DNA of 64,000 nucleotides from assembly GCF_001761385.1 (NCBI RefSeq), contig NZ_CP017476.1:3771501-3835500 (forward strand). The letters are read 5' to 3'. The notes below the pieces were generated by a model. That model was not told where the DNA came from. It did no database searches and was given only the letters and a program-made list of their open reading frames with translations. Shown one piece after another: positions 8,008 to 17,300 of the stretch (position 1 is the first letter of the stretch; each line of letters begins with the position of its first letter). The translations under genes were made by a program, and so were the position numbers. Source of the DNA: Hydrogenophaga crassostreae. Lineage in GTDB: Bacteria; Pseudomonadota; Gammaproteobacteria; Burkholderiales; Burkholderiaceae_C.

Positions 8008-9435
8008 TTAGCTGCCCGCCACCTTCATGCGGTTGACCAGAATCGAGCCGACGGTTTTAGCGCCGTAGTTATAGGCGTCGGCGCCCACGGCGTCGATGCC
8101 CTGGAACATGTCCTTGAGGTTGCCCGCGATGGTGATCTCTTGAACCGGGTAGACGATTTCGCCATTTTCCACCCAGTACCCCGAGGCACCGCGGGAATAG
8201 TCGCCGGTCACGTAGTTCACGCCCTGACCCATCAGTTCGGTCACAAACAGGCCTCGGCCCAGTTTTTTGAGCATGCCCTTCAGGTCGTCGCCCGGCTGGG
8301 TCAGGCGGCTGGTCAGCGTGAGGTTATGGGAGCCGCCAGCATTGCCCGTCGTGCGCATGCCCAGCTTGCGTGCGGAATAGGTGGAGAGGAAATAGCCCTG
8401 CACCTTGCCCGCGCTGAGCACTTTGCGGCGCTGGGTGCGAACGCCTTCGTTGTCAAACGGCGAGCTGCCTTTGCCGCCGACGATAAAGGGGTCATCCATG
8501 ATGTCCAGATGTCTGGCCATGACACGCTTGCCCAGGCTCTGGCCCAGGAACGTGGTCTTGCGGTACAGCGCACCACCGCTGGTGGCCTGCACGTATGCGC
8601 CCAGGAGGCCCGCAGCCAGAGGCGACTCAAACAGCACCGGGCATTCGGTGGTCGCAATCTTGCGCCCGTTCAGGCGCGCCAGCGTGCGCTCGGCGGCATA
8701 GCGGCCAATGGCCTGGGGGCTGGCGAGCTCTTCGGGCGCACGGGTTGAGCTGTACCAGTGATCGCGCTGCATGTTCGCGCCCTTGCCCGCAATGGGCGCA
8801 ACCGACAGGCTGTGGCGCGAGCTGGCGTAACCGCCACTGAAAATACCTGGCTTGCCGGTCTGGCCACCGCGCATATGGGCGGCGAAAAAATGTGATTGCT
8901 GGGCGGAAACGCCTGCCCCCTCGCTGTTGTTGATTTTCTTGCTGGTGGCGAATGCCGCCGCTTCGCAAGCCAGGGCAATCTGCAAGGCTTCTTCGGAGTT
9001 GATGGCCCAGGGGTGGAACAAATCCAGATCGGTCCAGGTGTCCGCAACATCCTGCTCATCGGGAAGGCTCGCGAACGGGTCTTCGGCGGTGTACCGGGCA
9101 ATGTCGTATGCGGCCTGCACCGTCTGGCGCACGGCGGCGACCGAGAAGTCGGAAGTCGAGGCATTGCCCCGCTTGTTGCCCAGATAAACCGTCACACCCA
9201 GCGATTTGTCGCGGTTGCGCTCCACGTTTTCCAATTCGCCTTTGCGCACCGAAACGCTCAGGCCTGCGCCCTCCGACACCTCGGCGCCCGCATCGGCCGC
9301 GCCCAGCTTTTTCGCGTGCTTCAGAGCAAGATCGGTCAATTCCTCAAACTGGTCGCGGGCGTATTGAAACCCCTGCAACGGCTTCGAAGAGGGTGCGCTT
9401 GTGGGCAAAGAGGGGGTATGGAGGGGTTTTTTCAT
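8008..9435 (-). CDS. pmbA: Metalloprotease PmbA/TldE
   Basis: The 475-residue protein matches PmbA (TldE), the partner of TldD in a cytoplasmic protease that trims microcin precursors and the CcdA antitoxin. Visible blocks are AGLSVSVRKGELENVERNRD near residues 55-75, the mid-protein NSEGAGVSAQQSHFFAAHMR region, the AYVQATSGGALYRKTTFLG block and the C-terminal GNAGGSHNLTL and GDYSRGASGYWVENGEI pieces. TldE subunits lack the HExxxH metal site of TldD, and no such motif is seen here. It is divergent from yjgA, an adjacency kept in many beta- and gammaproteobacteria. Confidence 0.92.
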   Translation of the reverse strand: MKKPLHTPSLPTSAPSSKPLQGFQYARDQFEELTDLALKHAKKLGAADAGAEVSEGAGLSVSVRKGELENVERNRDKSLGVTVYLGNKRGNASTSDFSVAAVRQTVQAAYDIARYTAEDPFASLPDEQDVADTWTDLDLFHPWAINSEEALQIALACEAAAFATSKKINNSEGAGVSAQQSHFFAAHMRGGQTGKPGIFSGGYASSRHSLSVAPIAGKGANMQRDHWYSSTRAPEELASPQAIGRYAAERTLARLNGRKIATTECPVLFESPLAAGLLGAYVQATSGGALYRKTTFLGQSLGKRVMARHLDIMDDPFIVGGKGSSPFDNEGVRTQRRKVLSAGKVQGYFLSTYSARKLGMRTTGNAGGSHNLTLTSRLTQPGDDLKGMLKKLGRGLFVTELMGQGVNYVTGDYSRGASGYWVENGEIVYPVQEITIAGNLKDMFQGIDAVGADAYNYGAKTVGSILVNRMKVAGS

Positions 9436-9556
9436 GTCGGCAGCTATGATACTTGTCGCCCGCGCGAACCGCTCAAAGGAAGGCCGATGCCCCCTTGATG
9501 ACGCTTAACGCCCGATTCGCCGGCACTATCCTCTACCCCGCTTTTCCGAAGAACCC

Positions 9557-10216
9557 ATGTCCCGCAAACCCACCAAAGGCTATTTTGTTCGTGGCCAATT
9601 TGTTGCCGCCGGCAGCGAACTCGATCTCGAGCTCAAACGCGAGCTCAAAGGATCGGTGGACATGAGCAAGACCGACATGAAACGCGAAAGCGACCGCCTG
9701 CAAGATCTGGGCGAGCAACTGCTCACGCTCAACAGCAGCCTGTTCAAAAAACTGGTCGATGCCGAACACCTGTCAGAAAAACTGGTCATCACGCTGAACG
9801 ACACGCGGCGCATCACCAACTTTGAAGGGCGTCGCCGCCAGATCCAGTTCATCGGCAAGCTCATGCGCAAGCAGGGTGACGAGAGCATCGCGGCCATCGA
9901 AGCCGCGCTGGAAGAGCAACGCAAGCCATCGGCCGAAGCCACACTGGCGCTGCACCAGGCAGAGCAGTGGCGCGACAGGCTGGTGGCCGATGACGACGCC
10001 CTGACCGGCTGGATGGAACTGGCGCCACAAACCGACGTGCAGCACCTGCGCACGCTCATTCGCCAGGCGCGCAAAGACGCAGAGGGCGTCAAGGAGCGCC
10101 CGGGCGAAGCCCTTCGCCACGGCAAAGCCTTCCGCGAAGTCTTCCAGCTCGTGCGCACGGCTTTGAGCCCCGAGGCCGCTGCTGAAGAGCGCGAAAACGA
10201 AGGCGCTGACGAATAA
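9557..10216 (+). CDS. darP: Ribosome biogenesis factor YjgA (DarP)
   Basis: The 219-residue, charged and largely helical protein matches the YjgA/DarP (DUF615) family, which associates with late 50S precursors and promotes maturation of the peptidyl transferase centre. The repeated helical segments KRESDRLQDLGEQLLTLNSS and RRRQIQFIGKLMRKQGDES are characteristic. The ATG at 9557 follows a weak GAAG. A possible promoter upstream is TTAACG (9505-9510) with TATCCT (9527-9532). It is divergent from pmbA and begins a run with mog (4-base gap) and slyD. Confidence 0.9.
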   Translation: MSRKPTKGYFVRGQFVAAGSELDLELKRELKGSVDMSKTDMKRESDRLQDLGEQLLTLNSSLFKKLVDAEHLSEKLVITLNDTRRITNFEGRRRQIQFIGKLMRKQGDESIAAIEAALEEQRKPSAEATLALHQAEQWRDRLVADDDALTGWMELAPQTDVQHLRTLIRQARKDAEGVKERPGEALRHGKAFREVFQLVRTALSPEAAAEERENEGADE

Positions 10217-10220
10217 ACCC

Positions 10221-10826
10221 ATGAGCACAACCGAGGCCCCCACACACGAGCCGGTGCGCATCGGCATCGTCTCCATCAGCGACCGCGCCAGCGCCGGCAC
10301 CTACGAAGACAAGGGCCTGCCCGCGCTGCAAGACTGGCTGACCCGCGCATTGAAAAACCCGATCACGTTCGATGCACGCCTGATTCCCGACGAACAAGCG
10401 GGCATCAGCGCCGCACTGATCGAATTGGTCAACGCGGGCTGCTCGCTGGTGCTCACCACCGGCGGCACCGGCCCCGCCTTGCGCGATGTGACGCCCGAGG
10501 CCACCTTGGCTGTGTCCCACAAAGAGATGCCTGGCTTCGGCGAACAGATGCGCCAGATCAGCCTCGCCTTCGTGCCCACCGCCATCCTTTCGCGCCAGGT
10601 CGCCGTGATCCGCGACCAAAGCCTGATCGTCAACCTGCCCGGCCAGCCCAAGGCCATTGCCGAAACGCTGGAAGGCCTGAAAAACGCGGACGGCAGCCAA
10701 AAGGTCAACGGCATCTTCGCTGCCGTGCCCTACTGCATTGACCTGATCGGCGGCCCGTACCTGGAAACGCACGACGAAGTCTGCAAAGGCTTCCGGCCCA
10801 AATCGGCGGTGCGTCCTGTGCGCTGA
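10221..10826 (+). CDS. mog: Molybdopterin adenylyltransferase
   Basis: The 201-residue protein is a MoaB/Mog-fold enzyme of molybdenum cofactor synthesis, which adenylylates molybdopterin before molybdate insertion. The MPT-binding motif LTTGGTGPALRDVTPEA lies at about residues 79-95, and the N-terminal IGIVSISDRASAGTYEDKG matches Mog rather than the MoeA domain. The acidic and PGQPKAIAETL segment near residue 140 closes the active site. It follows yjgA after four bases, so translational coupling is likely. No other moa or moe genes are in the window. Confidence 0.9.
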   Translation: MSTTEAPTHEPVRIGIVSISDRASAGTYEDKGLPALQDWLTRALKNPITFDARLIPDEQAGISAALIELVNAGCSLVLTTGGTGPALRDVTPEATLAVSHKEMPGFGEQMRQISLAFVPTAILSRQVAVIRDQSLIVNLPGQPKAIAETLEGLKNADGSQKVNGIFAAVPYCIDLIGGPYLETHDEVCKGFRPKSAVRPVR

Positions 10827-10854
10827 GCCTTCATTTCTCGAAAGACCCATCCCA

Positions 10855-11331
10855 ATGAAAATCACCAAAGACACCGTCGTCACCCTCTCCTTCCGCGCCA
10901 CCGATGTCCAGGGCAAAGTTCTGGAAGATGGCAAGGAGCCACGCGCCTATCTGCACGGCGGCTATGGCAACACCCTGGTCGGCATCGAAAATGCGCTGGA
11001 AGGCCAGGAAAAAGGCTTTGAAACCACTTTGACCCTCGCCCCTGCAGACGCCTTTGGCGAGCGCGACGAGAGCCTGGTCACCAGCATTCCCAAGAGCGAG
11101 TTCCCACCGGGCGTGAAAGTTGGCGGCCAGTTGCAAGGGCAGGACGAGCAAGGCAACCAGCAGGTCTTCACCGTCACCAAAATCAAGGGCCCCAACGTGC
11201 TGCTCGACGGCAACCACCCGATGGCCGGTCAGACGCTGAAATTCACCCTCAAAGTGATCGATGTGCAAGCAGCCAGCGCCGAAGAGGTGTCGCATGGCCA
11301 CGCGCATGGTGCGCATGGCCATCACCATTGA
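10855..11331 (+). CDS. slyD: FKBP-type peptidyl-prolyl cis-trans isomerase SlyD
   Basis: The 158-residue protein has an FKBP domain interrupted by an insert-in-flap chaperone domain (about residues 70-130), as in SlyD. It ends in a short metal-binding tail, HGHAHGAHGHHH. SlyD folds proline-containing proteins and delivers nickel for hydrogenase maturation. The tail is shorter than in E. coli and lacks cysteines, so metal storage capacity is probably lower. It follows mog by 28 bases on the same strand. A small intergenic repeat lies just downstream. Confidence 0.92.
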   Translation: MKITKDTVVTLSFRATDVQGKVLEDGKEPRAYLHGGYGNTLVGIENALEGQEKGFETTLTLAPADAFGERDESLVTSIPKSEFPPGVKVGGQLQGQDEQGNQQVFTVTKIKGPNVLLDGNHPMAGQTLKFTLKVIDVQAASAEEVSHGHAHGAHGHHH

Positions 11332-11370
11332 ACCAAGCCTCCCGTCACCCCACAGGGGGCGGCACTGGTG

Positions 11371-11388
11371 GCCCGGCAAAGCCGGTTC
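11371..11388. repeat. GC-rich intergenic hairpin repeat, copy A
   Basis: GCCCGGCAAAGCCGGTTC is identical to 13154-13171. It contains the small hairpin CCGGC-AAA-GCCGG. It lies in the 240-bp gap between the convergent slyD and cysE genes; nothing else was recognised in that gap. Confidence 0.7.
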
Positions 11389-11571
11389 CGCGGTGCCCTG
11401 AGTTAGGGCACGCGGTACGGATATGGGTTGGTTTTTGAAGGGCAGAGAAGCGCGAACCTGATCGCTCGACCCCTGCTTGTGCTGTGCAGGTCTATGCGAC
11501 GGCATGTTGCGAACGCCGCCAGCGCGAAGTGTCTTAACCCAGGATGCCGCGAAGCCGGCCCAGAGGGGACT

Positions 11572-12348
11572 CTATTTCCCCACCAGCTGATTCAGCTTCT
11601 CGGCTTCAAAACACTCTTTGAGCGCCGCGTCGATCGGCAAACAATCGCCGTCTTTCACGCAGTTGCTGAGTTTTTCTATGGCTTGCCAGAGCAAGGCGAT
11701 CTGGTGGTCCTGCCCCGACGCACTGTCAATCAGGCCACGCATGGCTTGTGACAGCGGATCGTCGTCCTGGGTGATGCCATAAGCCTCGAACTTGGGTTTG
11801 ATTTCTTCGGCGACGTCCGGGCTCTCATCTTTTTTGCTCTGGATGATGCGCGCGGGAATGCCCACGGCGGTGGCACCTGCGGGCACGGGCTTGATCACCA
11901 CGGCATTGCTGCCGATCTTGGCGCCATCGCCCACCTCAAAGCCGCCCAGCACTTTTGCACCCGCGCTCACCACCACGTCCTTGCCCAAGGTGGGATGGCG
12001 TTTGGTGCCCTTGTAGAGCGAGGTACCGCCCAGGGTCACGCCCTGGTAAATCGTGCAGCCATCGCCAATTTCAGCCGTTTCGCCCACCACCACCCCCATG
12101 GCGTGGTCAAAAAACACGCGATTCCCGACCTTGGCACCGGGGTGTATTTCAATGCCCGTCAGCCAGCGGGCCACGTGGGAAATGAAGCGGCCCAACCATT
12201 TGAAACCGTGCGCCCAGCACCAATGCGCCGGGCGGTGCAGCCAGACGGCATGCAGACCGGGGTAGCAGGTGACCACTTCCCAGATGCTGCGCGCGGCGGG
12301 ATCGCGTTCAAGAACGCACTGGATATCGGATCGGATTCGTTCAAACAT
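11572..12348 (-). CDS. cysE: Serine O-acetyltransferase
   Basis: The 258-residue protein makes O-acetylserine from serine and acetyl-CoA, the first step of cysteine synthesis. It has the short N-terminal helical part of the smaller SATs and then a left-handed beta-helix of hexapeptide repeats (about residues 65-175). That region includes GIEIHPGAKVG, FFDHAMGVVVGETAEIGDG with the catalytic His, and TLGGTSLYKGTKRHPTLG. The ATG at 12346-12348 (MFERIRSD) is the normal start. It lies ten bases behind trmJ on the same strand, an order common in Burkholderiales, and the C-terminal 60 residues are of the proteobacterial type. Confidence 0.93.
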   Translation of the reverse strand: MFERIRSDIQCVLERDPAARSIWEVVTCYPGLHAVWLHRPAHWCWAHGFKWLGRFISHVARWLTGIEIHPGAKVGNRVFFDHAMGVVVGETAEIGDGCTIYQGVTLGGTSLYKGTKRHPTLGKDVVVSAGAKVLGGFEVGDGAKIGSNAVVIKPVPAGATAVGIPARIIQSKKDESPDVAEEIKPKFEAYGITQDDDPLSQAMRGLIDSASGQDHQIALLWQAIEKLSNCVKDGDCLPIDAALKECFEAEKLNQLVGK

Positions 12349-12358
12349 GTTGAAGAGT

Positions 12359-13104
12359 CTAGCGTTTGGCCGCCGCAGCGGCTCGCAACATGGCCTTGGC
12401 AACACCACGCAGGATGTGGATTTCTTCTTCGCTCGGTGCGGCGCGGTTAAAAAGCTGGTTCAGGCGCGGCATCAGCTTTTTGGGCGCATCGGGATCCAGA
12501 AAGTCCACCGCCACAAGCGCCTGTTCCAAATGAGCCAACATGCCCGCCAGGGCCTTGGCATCGGCGGGTGGCTTTTCGGGCGTGGTCGCAGGCAAAGCAA
12601 AGCCGCCCAGCGCCTCGCGCCAGTCGTATGCGATCAACTGCACCGCCGCCGCCAGGTTCAGCGAACCGAACTTGGGGTCGGTGGGTATGGAGAGGCAGGA
12701 ATGGCAGCGGTACACATCCTCATTGCGCATGCCGAAGCGCTCCGAACCGAAAAGAAATGCGATGCCCCCGGGCGCGAGGCCTCAGTGGAAGCGGCTCCCA
12801 TCAGCTGGGCAAAGTGTTCACGCGGTGCTCGGGTGGGAGGGCCAAAATCGCGCGGCGTCATGGCCGTGGCACACAAATGGTCGACACCGTCCAGCGCTTC
12901 GTCCAGCGTTTCAACGATGCGCGCGTTGGCCAGAACATCGTTGGCCCCGCTGGCGCGCTGGATGGTTTCTTCCCGACGCAACACGTTGGCCCAGCGCGGC
13001 GCCACCAGCACCAAATCGTCAAACCCCATGGTTTTCATGGCGCGCGCGGTGCCGCCCACATTGCCGGCATGACTGGTCTGGATCAGGATAAATCGGGTCA
13101 ACAT
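12359..13104 (-). pseudogene. trmJ: tRNA Cm32/Um32 methyltransferase TrmJ, interrupted by a one-base frameshift
   Basis: Two overlapping frames together make one SPOUT methyltransferase. The first (13104 downwards) gives MLTRFILIQTSHAGNVGGTA and runs to about residue 113. The second (ending 12359) gives FGSERFGMRNEDVYRCHSC, the SAM-binding knot, and then the C-terminal helices. The break is at a run of five G on the coding strand (12765-12769 as C on the plus strand); a sixth G restores PGGIAFLFGSERFG and a protein of 248 residues, the normal TrmJ length. TrmJ 2'-O-methylates position 32 of several tRNAs. Either the gene is truly broken or the assembly lost one base. It leads cysE by ten bases and is divergent from suhB. 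Confidence 0.85.
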
Positions 13105-13110
13105 AAGCTA

Positions 13111-13171
13111 CCCCCGCGCCGCTCCGCGTCACCCCCGAGGGGCCACACCAGGCGCCCGGCAAAGCCGGTTC
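13111..13171. repeat. GC-rich intergenic repeat, copy B
   Basis: The element lies between the divergent trmJ and suhB genes. It contains CGCTCCGC (13120-13127), the dyad CCCCCGAGGGG (13132-13142) and an exact copy of the 18-base hairpin unit found at 11371. Read on the minus strand, its CCCCTCGGGGG followed by GCGGAGCG matches the insertion inside mutS. Confidence 0.7.
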
Positions 13172-13316
13172 GGCGGTGTGCGCTGGAAATTCGACACGGC
13201 GCGCGGGTCAAGTCGTTAAAATAGCGCCTATTGTCGCCGCCCCCATCGCCGGGGCCCGTTGTCTGCTCTTCCTCTGTCGCGTGCCCTGCCCCGGGGCTCG
13301 CAAAGGTTCACAATTC

Positions 13317-14255
13317 ATGTCGTCCACACTCCACCCCATGCTCAACGTGGCCATCAAGGCCGCTCGTACCGCCGGTACCATCATCAACCGCGCCGCGCTG
13401 GACGTGGAGTCGGTACGGGTCTCCGTCAAGCAGACCAATGACTTCGTGACCGAAGTTGACCAGAACGCTGAAGCGGCCATCATCGACATTTTGCTCACGG
13501 CCTACCCCGATCACGCGATCTGGGCCGAAGAGTCCGGACGGCGCGAAGGCAAACACGGCGGCGCCGATCACGTCTGGATCATCGACCCATTGGACGGCAC
13601 CACCAACTTCATTCACGGCCTGCCGGTTTACTGCGTGAGCATTGCGCTCATGGTGGGCAACCGCCTGGAACAAGCCGTGGTCTACGATCCCAGCCGCAAC
13701 GACCTTTTCTGCGCCACGCGAGGTCGTGGGGCCTATTTGAACGACCGCCGCATCCGCGTCGCCAAGCGCGACACGTTGCGCCCCACCCTGCTGTCCACCG
13801 GCTTCCCATTCCGTCCGGGCGACTCCCTGCCCACCTACATGCAGATGCTGGGCGACGTGATGCCCAAGTGCGCAGGCGTGCGCCGCCTGGGCTCGGCCGC
13901 GCTCGACCTGGCCTACGTGGCCGCGGGCAACACCGACGGCTTCTTTGAAATGGGCCTGTCGCCCTGGGACGTGGCAGCGGGAGCGTTGCTCGTGACCGAA
14001 GCTGGCGGCCTGGTCGGCAATTTCACCGGCGAGTCCAACTTTCTCGAACAAAAAGAGTGCCTGGCGGCCAACCCGAAGATCTATGGCCAGCTGGTGAACG
14101 TGATCGGGAAATACAGCAAATTCGCCAGCGCGGGCGACAAAGCCACTGTGCGCCAGAAACTGGCGCCGGTCGCCGATGAAGATCAGCCATTGCCAGAGAT
14201 CAAGGCCCCCGACAGCGACGACTTCCCGCCCACGGAACTGGCAGCGCCTTTTTAA
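13317..14255 (+). CDS. suhB: Inositol-1-monophosphatase family protein
   Basis: The 312-residue protein has the complete Li+-sensitive phosphatase signature. EES carries the metal-binding Glu (about residue 68), WIIDPLDGTTNFIHG the two Asp ligands (about 84-98), and the second metal motif is in SPWDVAAGALLVTEAGG (about 215-231). It fits SuhB, which dephosphorylates inositol phosphates and also acts in rRNA transcription antitermination with Nus factors. The C-terminal 50 residues (QKLAPVADEDQPLP onwards) are an acidic, proline-rich extension absent from E. coli SuhB. The ATG at 13317 gives the family N terminus; a TAAAAT at 13217-13222 may be the -10 element. It is divergent from trmJ. Confidence 0.9.
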   Translation: MSSTLHPMLNVAIKAARTAGTIINRAALDVESVRVSVKQTNDFVTEVDQNAEAAIIDILLTAYPDHAIWAEESGRREGKHGGADHVWIIDPLDGTTNFIHGLPVYCVSIALMVGNRLEQAVVYDPSRNDLFCATRGRGAYLNDRRIRVAKRDTLRPTLLSTGFPFRPGDSLPTYMQMLGDVMPKCAGVRRLGSAALDLAYVAAGNTDGFFEMGLSPWDVAAGALLVTEAGGLVGNFTGESNFLEQKECLAANPKIYGQLVNVIGKYSKFASAGDKATVRQKLAPVADEDQPLPEIKAPDSDDFPPTELAAPF

Positions 14256-14398
14256 GCGCGCCTGCCCAGGCAGCAAGCAGCCAGTCAGGCCAGACGCCTG
14301 GGCTGTTTGCGCCCCGCTGCCGAGGCAATGGCAAACCCGCCACGTTCAATTGGCGCAGCCAAGGGGTCTGCACCGGCACCTTCAGCCACATCGAAGCC

Positions 14399-17300
14399 TC
14401 AAACCCTGGGCAAGGTCCACCAAAACGTAGCCCCTTCTCCGGGTGTTGCTTGCGCCCAGATGCGCCCGCCATGGCGCTCCACGATGCGGGCCACGATCGC
14501 CAGACCAACGCCAGTGCCAGGCACTTCGCTGTCGGCATGCATGCGCTGGAACAAACCAAAAAGTTTGCCTGCCCGCGCCATGTCAAAGCCCATACCGTTG
14601 TCGCGCAAATAGAACGCCCGTTGGCGCTCATCGAACCCCAGCACCAGTTCCGGCTGGGGTCGGTGGCGTGCGTACTTCAAGGCGTTGTCCATGAGGTTCA
14701 TCAACACCTGGCGCAACAGCGTCGCATCACCCATCACAGAAGGCAGGGGCTTGATGCCAATCAACGCATGGGGCGTTCCAGGCGCCAGCGATTCGCTCAC
14801 CGAATGGGCGAGCTGGTTCATGTTCACTGACACCGCATCCAGGTCCACGCGCACCACTCGCAACAGCTCCAGCATGTCGGTGATCATCTGGCCCATGTTG
14901 CGTGACGAACGCGCTATGCGCTGAAACATCTTGAGCGCCTCAGGGCTCAGGCGCTCGCTTTCATCTTCAGCAATCAGCGAAGCAAATCCGTTCACCGAAC
15001 GCAATGGTGCGCGCAAATCATGGGCGATAGAGTAGGAAATGGCCTCCATGTCTTTCATGGAGCGCTCCAGCTCGGCGGTGCGCTCTTCCACGCGCCGCTC
15101 CAGGCTGCTGTTGAGGGATCGCACCTCTTCCTGTGCAGCGACACGTTCGTTGATATCGAGCAGGGTCCCCGACATGTAGAGCGCTTTTCCATCGGCATCG
15201 CGGCGGTGCACGCGCCCCCGGTCGTTCACCCACAGCCACTGTCCGCTTTTGTGCCGCATGCGCAAATCGCATTCGTAGTAGGGCAGGTTCCCGGCGAGAT
15301 GCTGTGCAATCTTTTCCTGCGCGCTCGGAAGATCGTTCGGGTGCACCAGGTGTTGCCATGTGAGAACCGTGCTGGGAGCCAGTTCACTCAATGAATACCC
15401 CAGCATGCCGGCCCAGCGCTCGTTGTACTGGGTTTCTTTGGTCTCGACGTTGATTTCCCAGATACCGGGGCGCGTGGCTTCCAGCACCCACTGGAGCCGC
15501 TGTCGCTCTTCGCGCAAAGCTTCCTGCGTATCGAAATACGACGTGACATCGGTGTAGGTGCGCACAAACCCGCCAGTAGGCAACAGGCGCGTCATCACTT
15601 CGAGCATTTTCCCGGCCCTGGTCTGCCGAACGTATTTTTCTGGCGGCGGCCAATGCTCACCGCGCACATACGGCACCAGGTCAGCTGGAAGCTGCTTGAG
15701 CTCGGTGCCAAAATCACCACGGTCTTCCTGGTATCTGACCAGGTCGGCGTGCAGCGGTTGATCACGCAGGAGGGACTCCGGCAAATCCAGCAGCTCCAGC
15801 ATCCGCTGGTTGTAAAACCGCACACAACCCTCTGCATCAACCATGGTCAGGCCCTGGCTGATGCTGTCAAACGTCACTTGCAGTGCCGCGCTCTGTTTTG
15901 CCAACAAGGTGCTGGTGGCTTGAAACTTCAATCGCGAGCGCTGTCGTTCTGCGTTCGCACGTGATGCCACCACGAGTTCGCGAACAGTTCCCAGCAAGGG
16001 CTTCAGGAATTCAACATCACTGGCATCAAAACCATCGGCCCGGTTGGCCAGCCCGACCATGGCCACCAACTGGCCATTCAGTTCGATCGGGACCGCCATA
16101 AAGCTGTCAAGCGCGGGGTGTCCCGGTGGCAAGCCTCCTGAGCGAGGGTCTTTTGCCGGGTTGTTGCTGATGACCGTCTCACCGGTGCGCAAGGCATAAC
16201 CAAACAACGAGTTCAGGCCACGAAACTCGACACCGGTGGCCGCACTGGCTTCCACCATGCTTCTCGTTTCTTCGTTCCAGGCGATGTTGGTCAAGGCCTG
16301 CATGCGCAGAAAGGGTTGCCCTTGCGCATCAAACAGCACCTCGCCAACAAATCCAAACGCACTGTCGGTCACGCTCAGGAACGAAGCCAGCAGGCCTTCA
16401 AAAGCTTTGCGTTTGTCTTCCACCCCGATAAAAGTGGCCTGGGACTGCTGAATGGCCTGCAGCATGCGGTGCTGGCGTTCCAGCGCCTTGCTGGCTTCCA
16501 GGTTGTCGGTTACGTCGGTGATGAATCCATGCCAGACAGTCGCTCCATCCGGCTCGCGCTGCGTGGTCGCTTCCGCCTGAATCCACCGGCGACCCCGGTT
16601 CGGGACATCGGCCCGAAAAGCCGCTCGCATGGTGGTCAGGTCTTTGCTGGAGCGCTCCAGCAGTTTCAGGAGAACGGGCAAATCCTCGGCGATGATGTTG
16701 GAGAAAAACAGGCGTTGGTCCTGCAACACATCCGAAGCTCTCACCCCCAGAACTTCCAGGGAAGACGGGCTGACATACGACACAGACGGGGTGCCGTCTG
16801 CGGCCCGCCGAGCCCGGTAGATGGCCCCGGGAACATGGGCTGCGATGTTGTGAACAAACTCCAGCTCATTGGCCAGGGCCAGCTTGGCTTCGCGCTCTTC
16901 CGTGATGTCCTGTATCACGCCAAAACCCACATCGAACCGGCCATCCACATTGGTGCGACCCATTCGCGTGCGCAACCAGCGCAATTCGCCACTGGGCCGG
17001 GTCCACCGGTAGAGCACTTCCCGCCCGTCCAACGCCTGGCGGGCATCCAGCCAAGCCTCGCTGTCATCCGGATGGATGCCGGAACGGCCCTCCTGCTTGG
17101 CAATAATGCCTTTCGGCTGCAGGCCGGCGATCTCATACAGGCCGGGTGACCAGATCACATCCTCGGTCCCTTCGACGCTGGTCCAGTGACCAACCCGGGC
17201 CAGCCGCTCGATGTCAAGGTGCAGCTGCACCTGCTGCTGAAGCAACTGGTTGATTTCAGGTGCTCTCGCCACCAACTGGCTGGCATGGTTCTCCACAGCA

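Noticed and set aside
14256..14398. GCCCAGGC ... GCCTGGGC stem between suhB and the PAS kinase as a terminator.
   Set aside because: The stem is plausible but there is no U-run on either strand and the loop is long; not supported enough to list.
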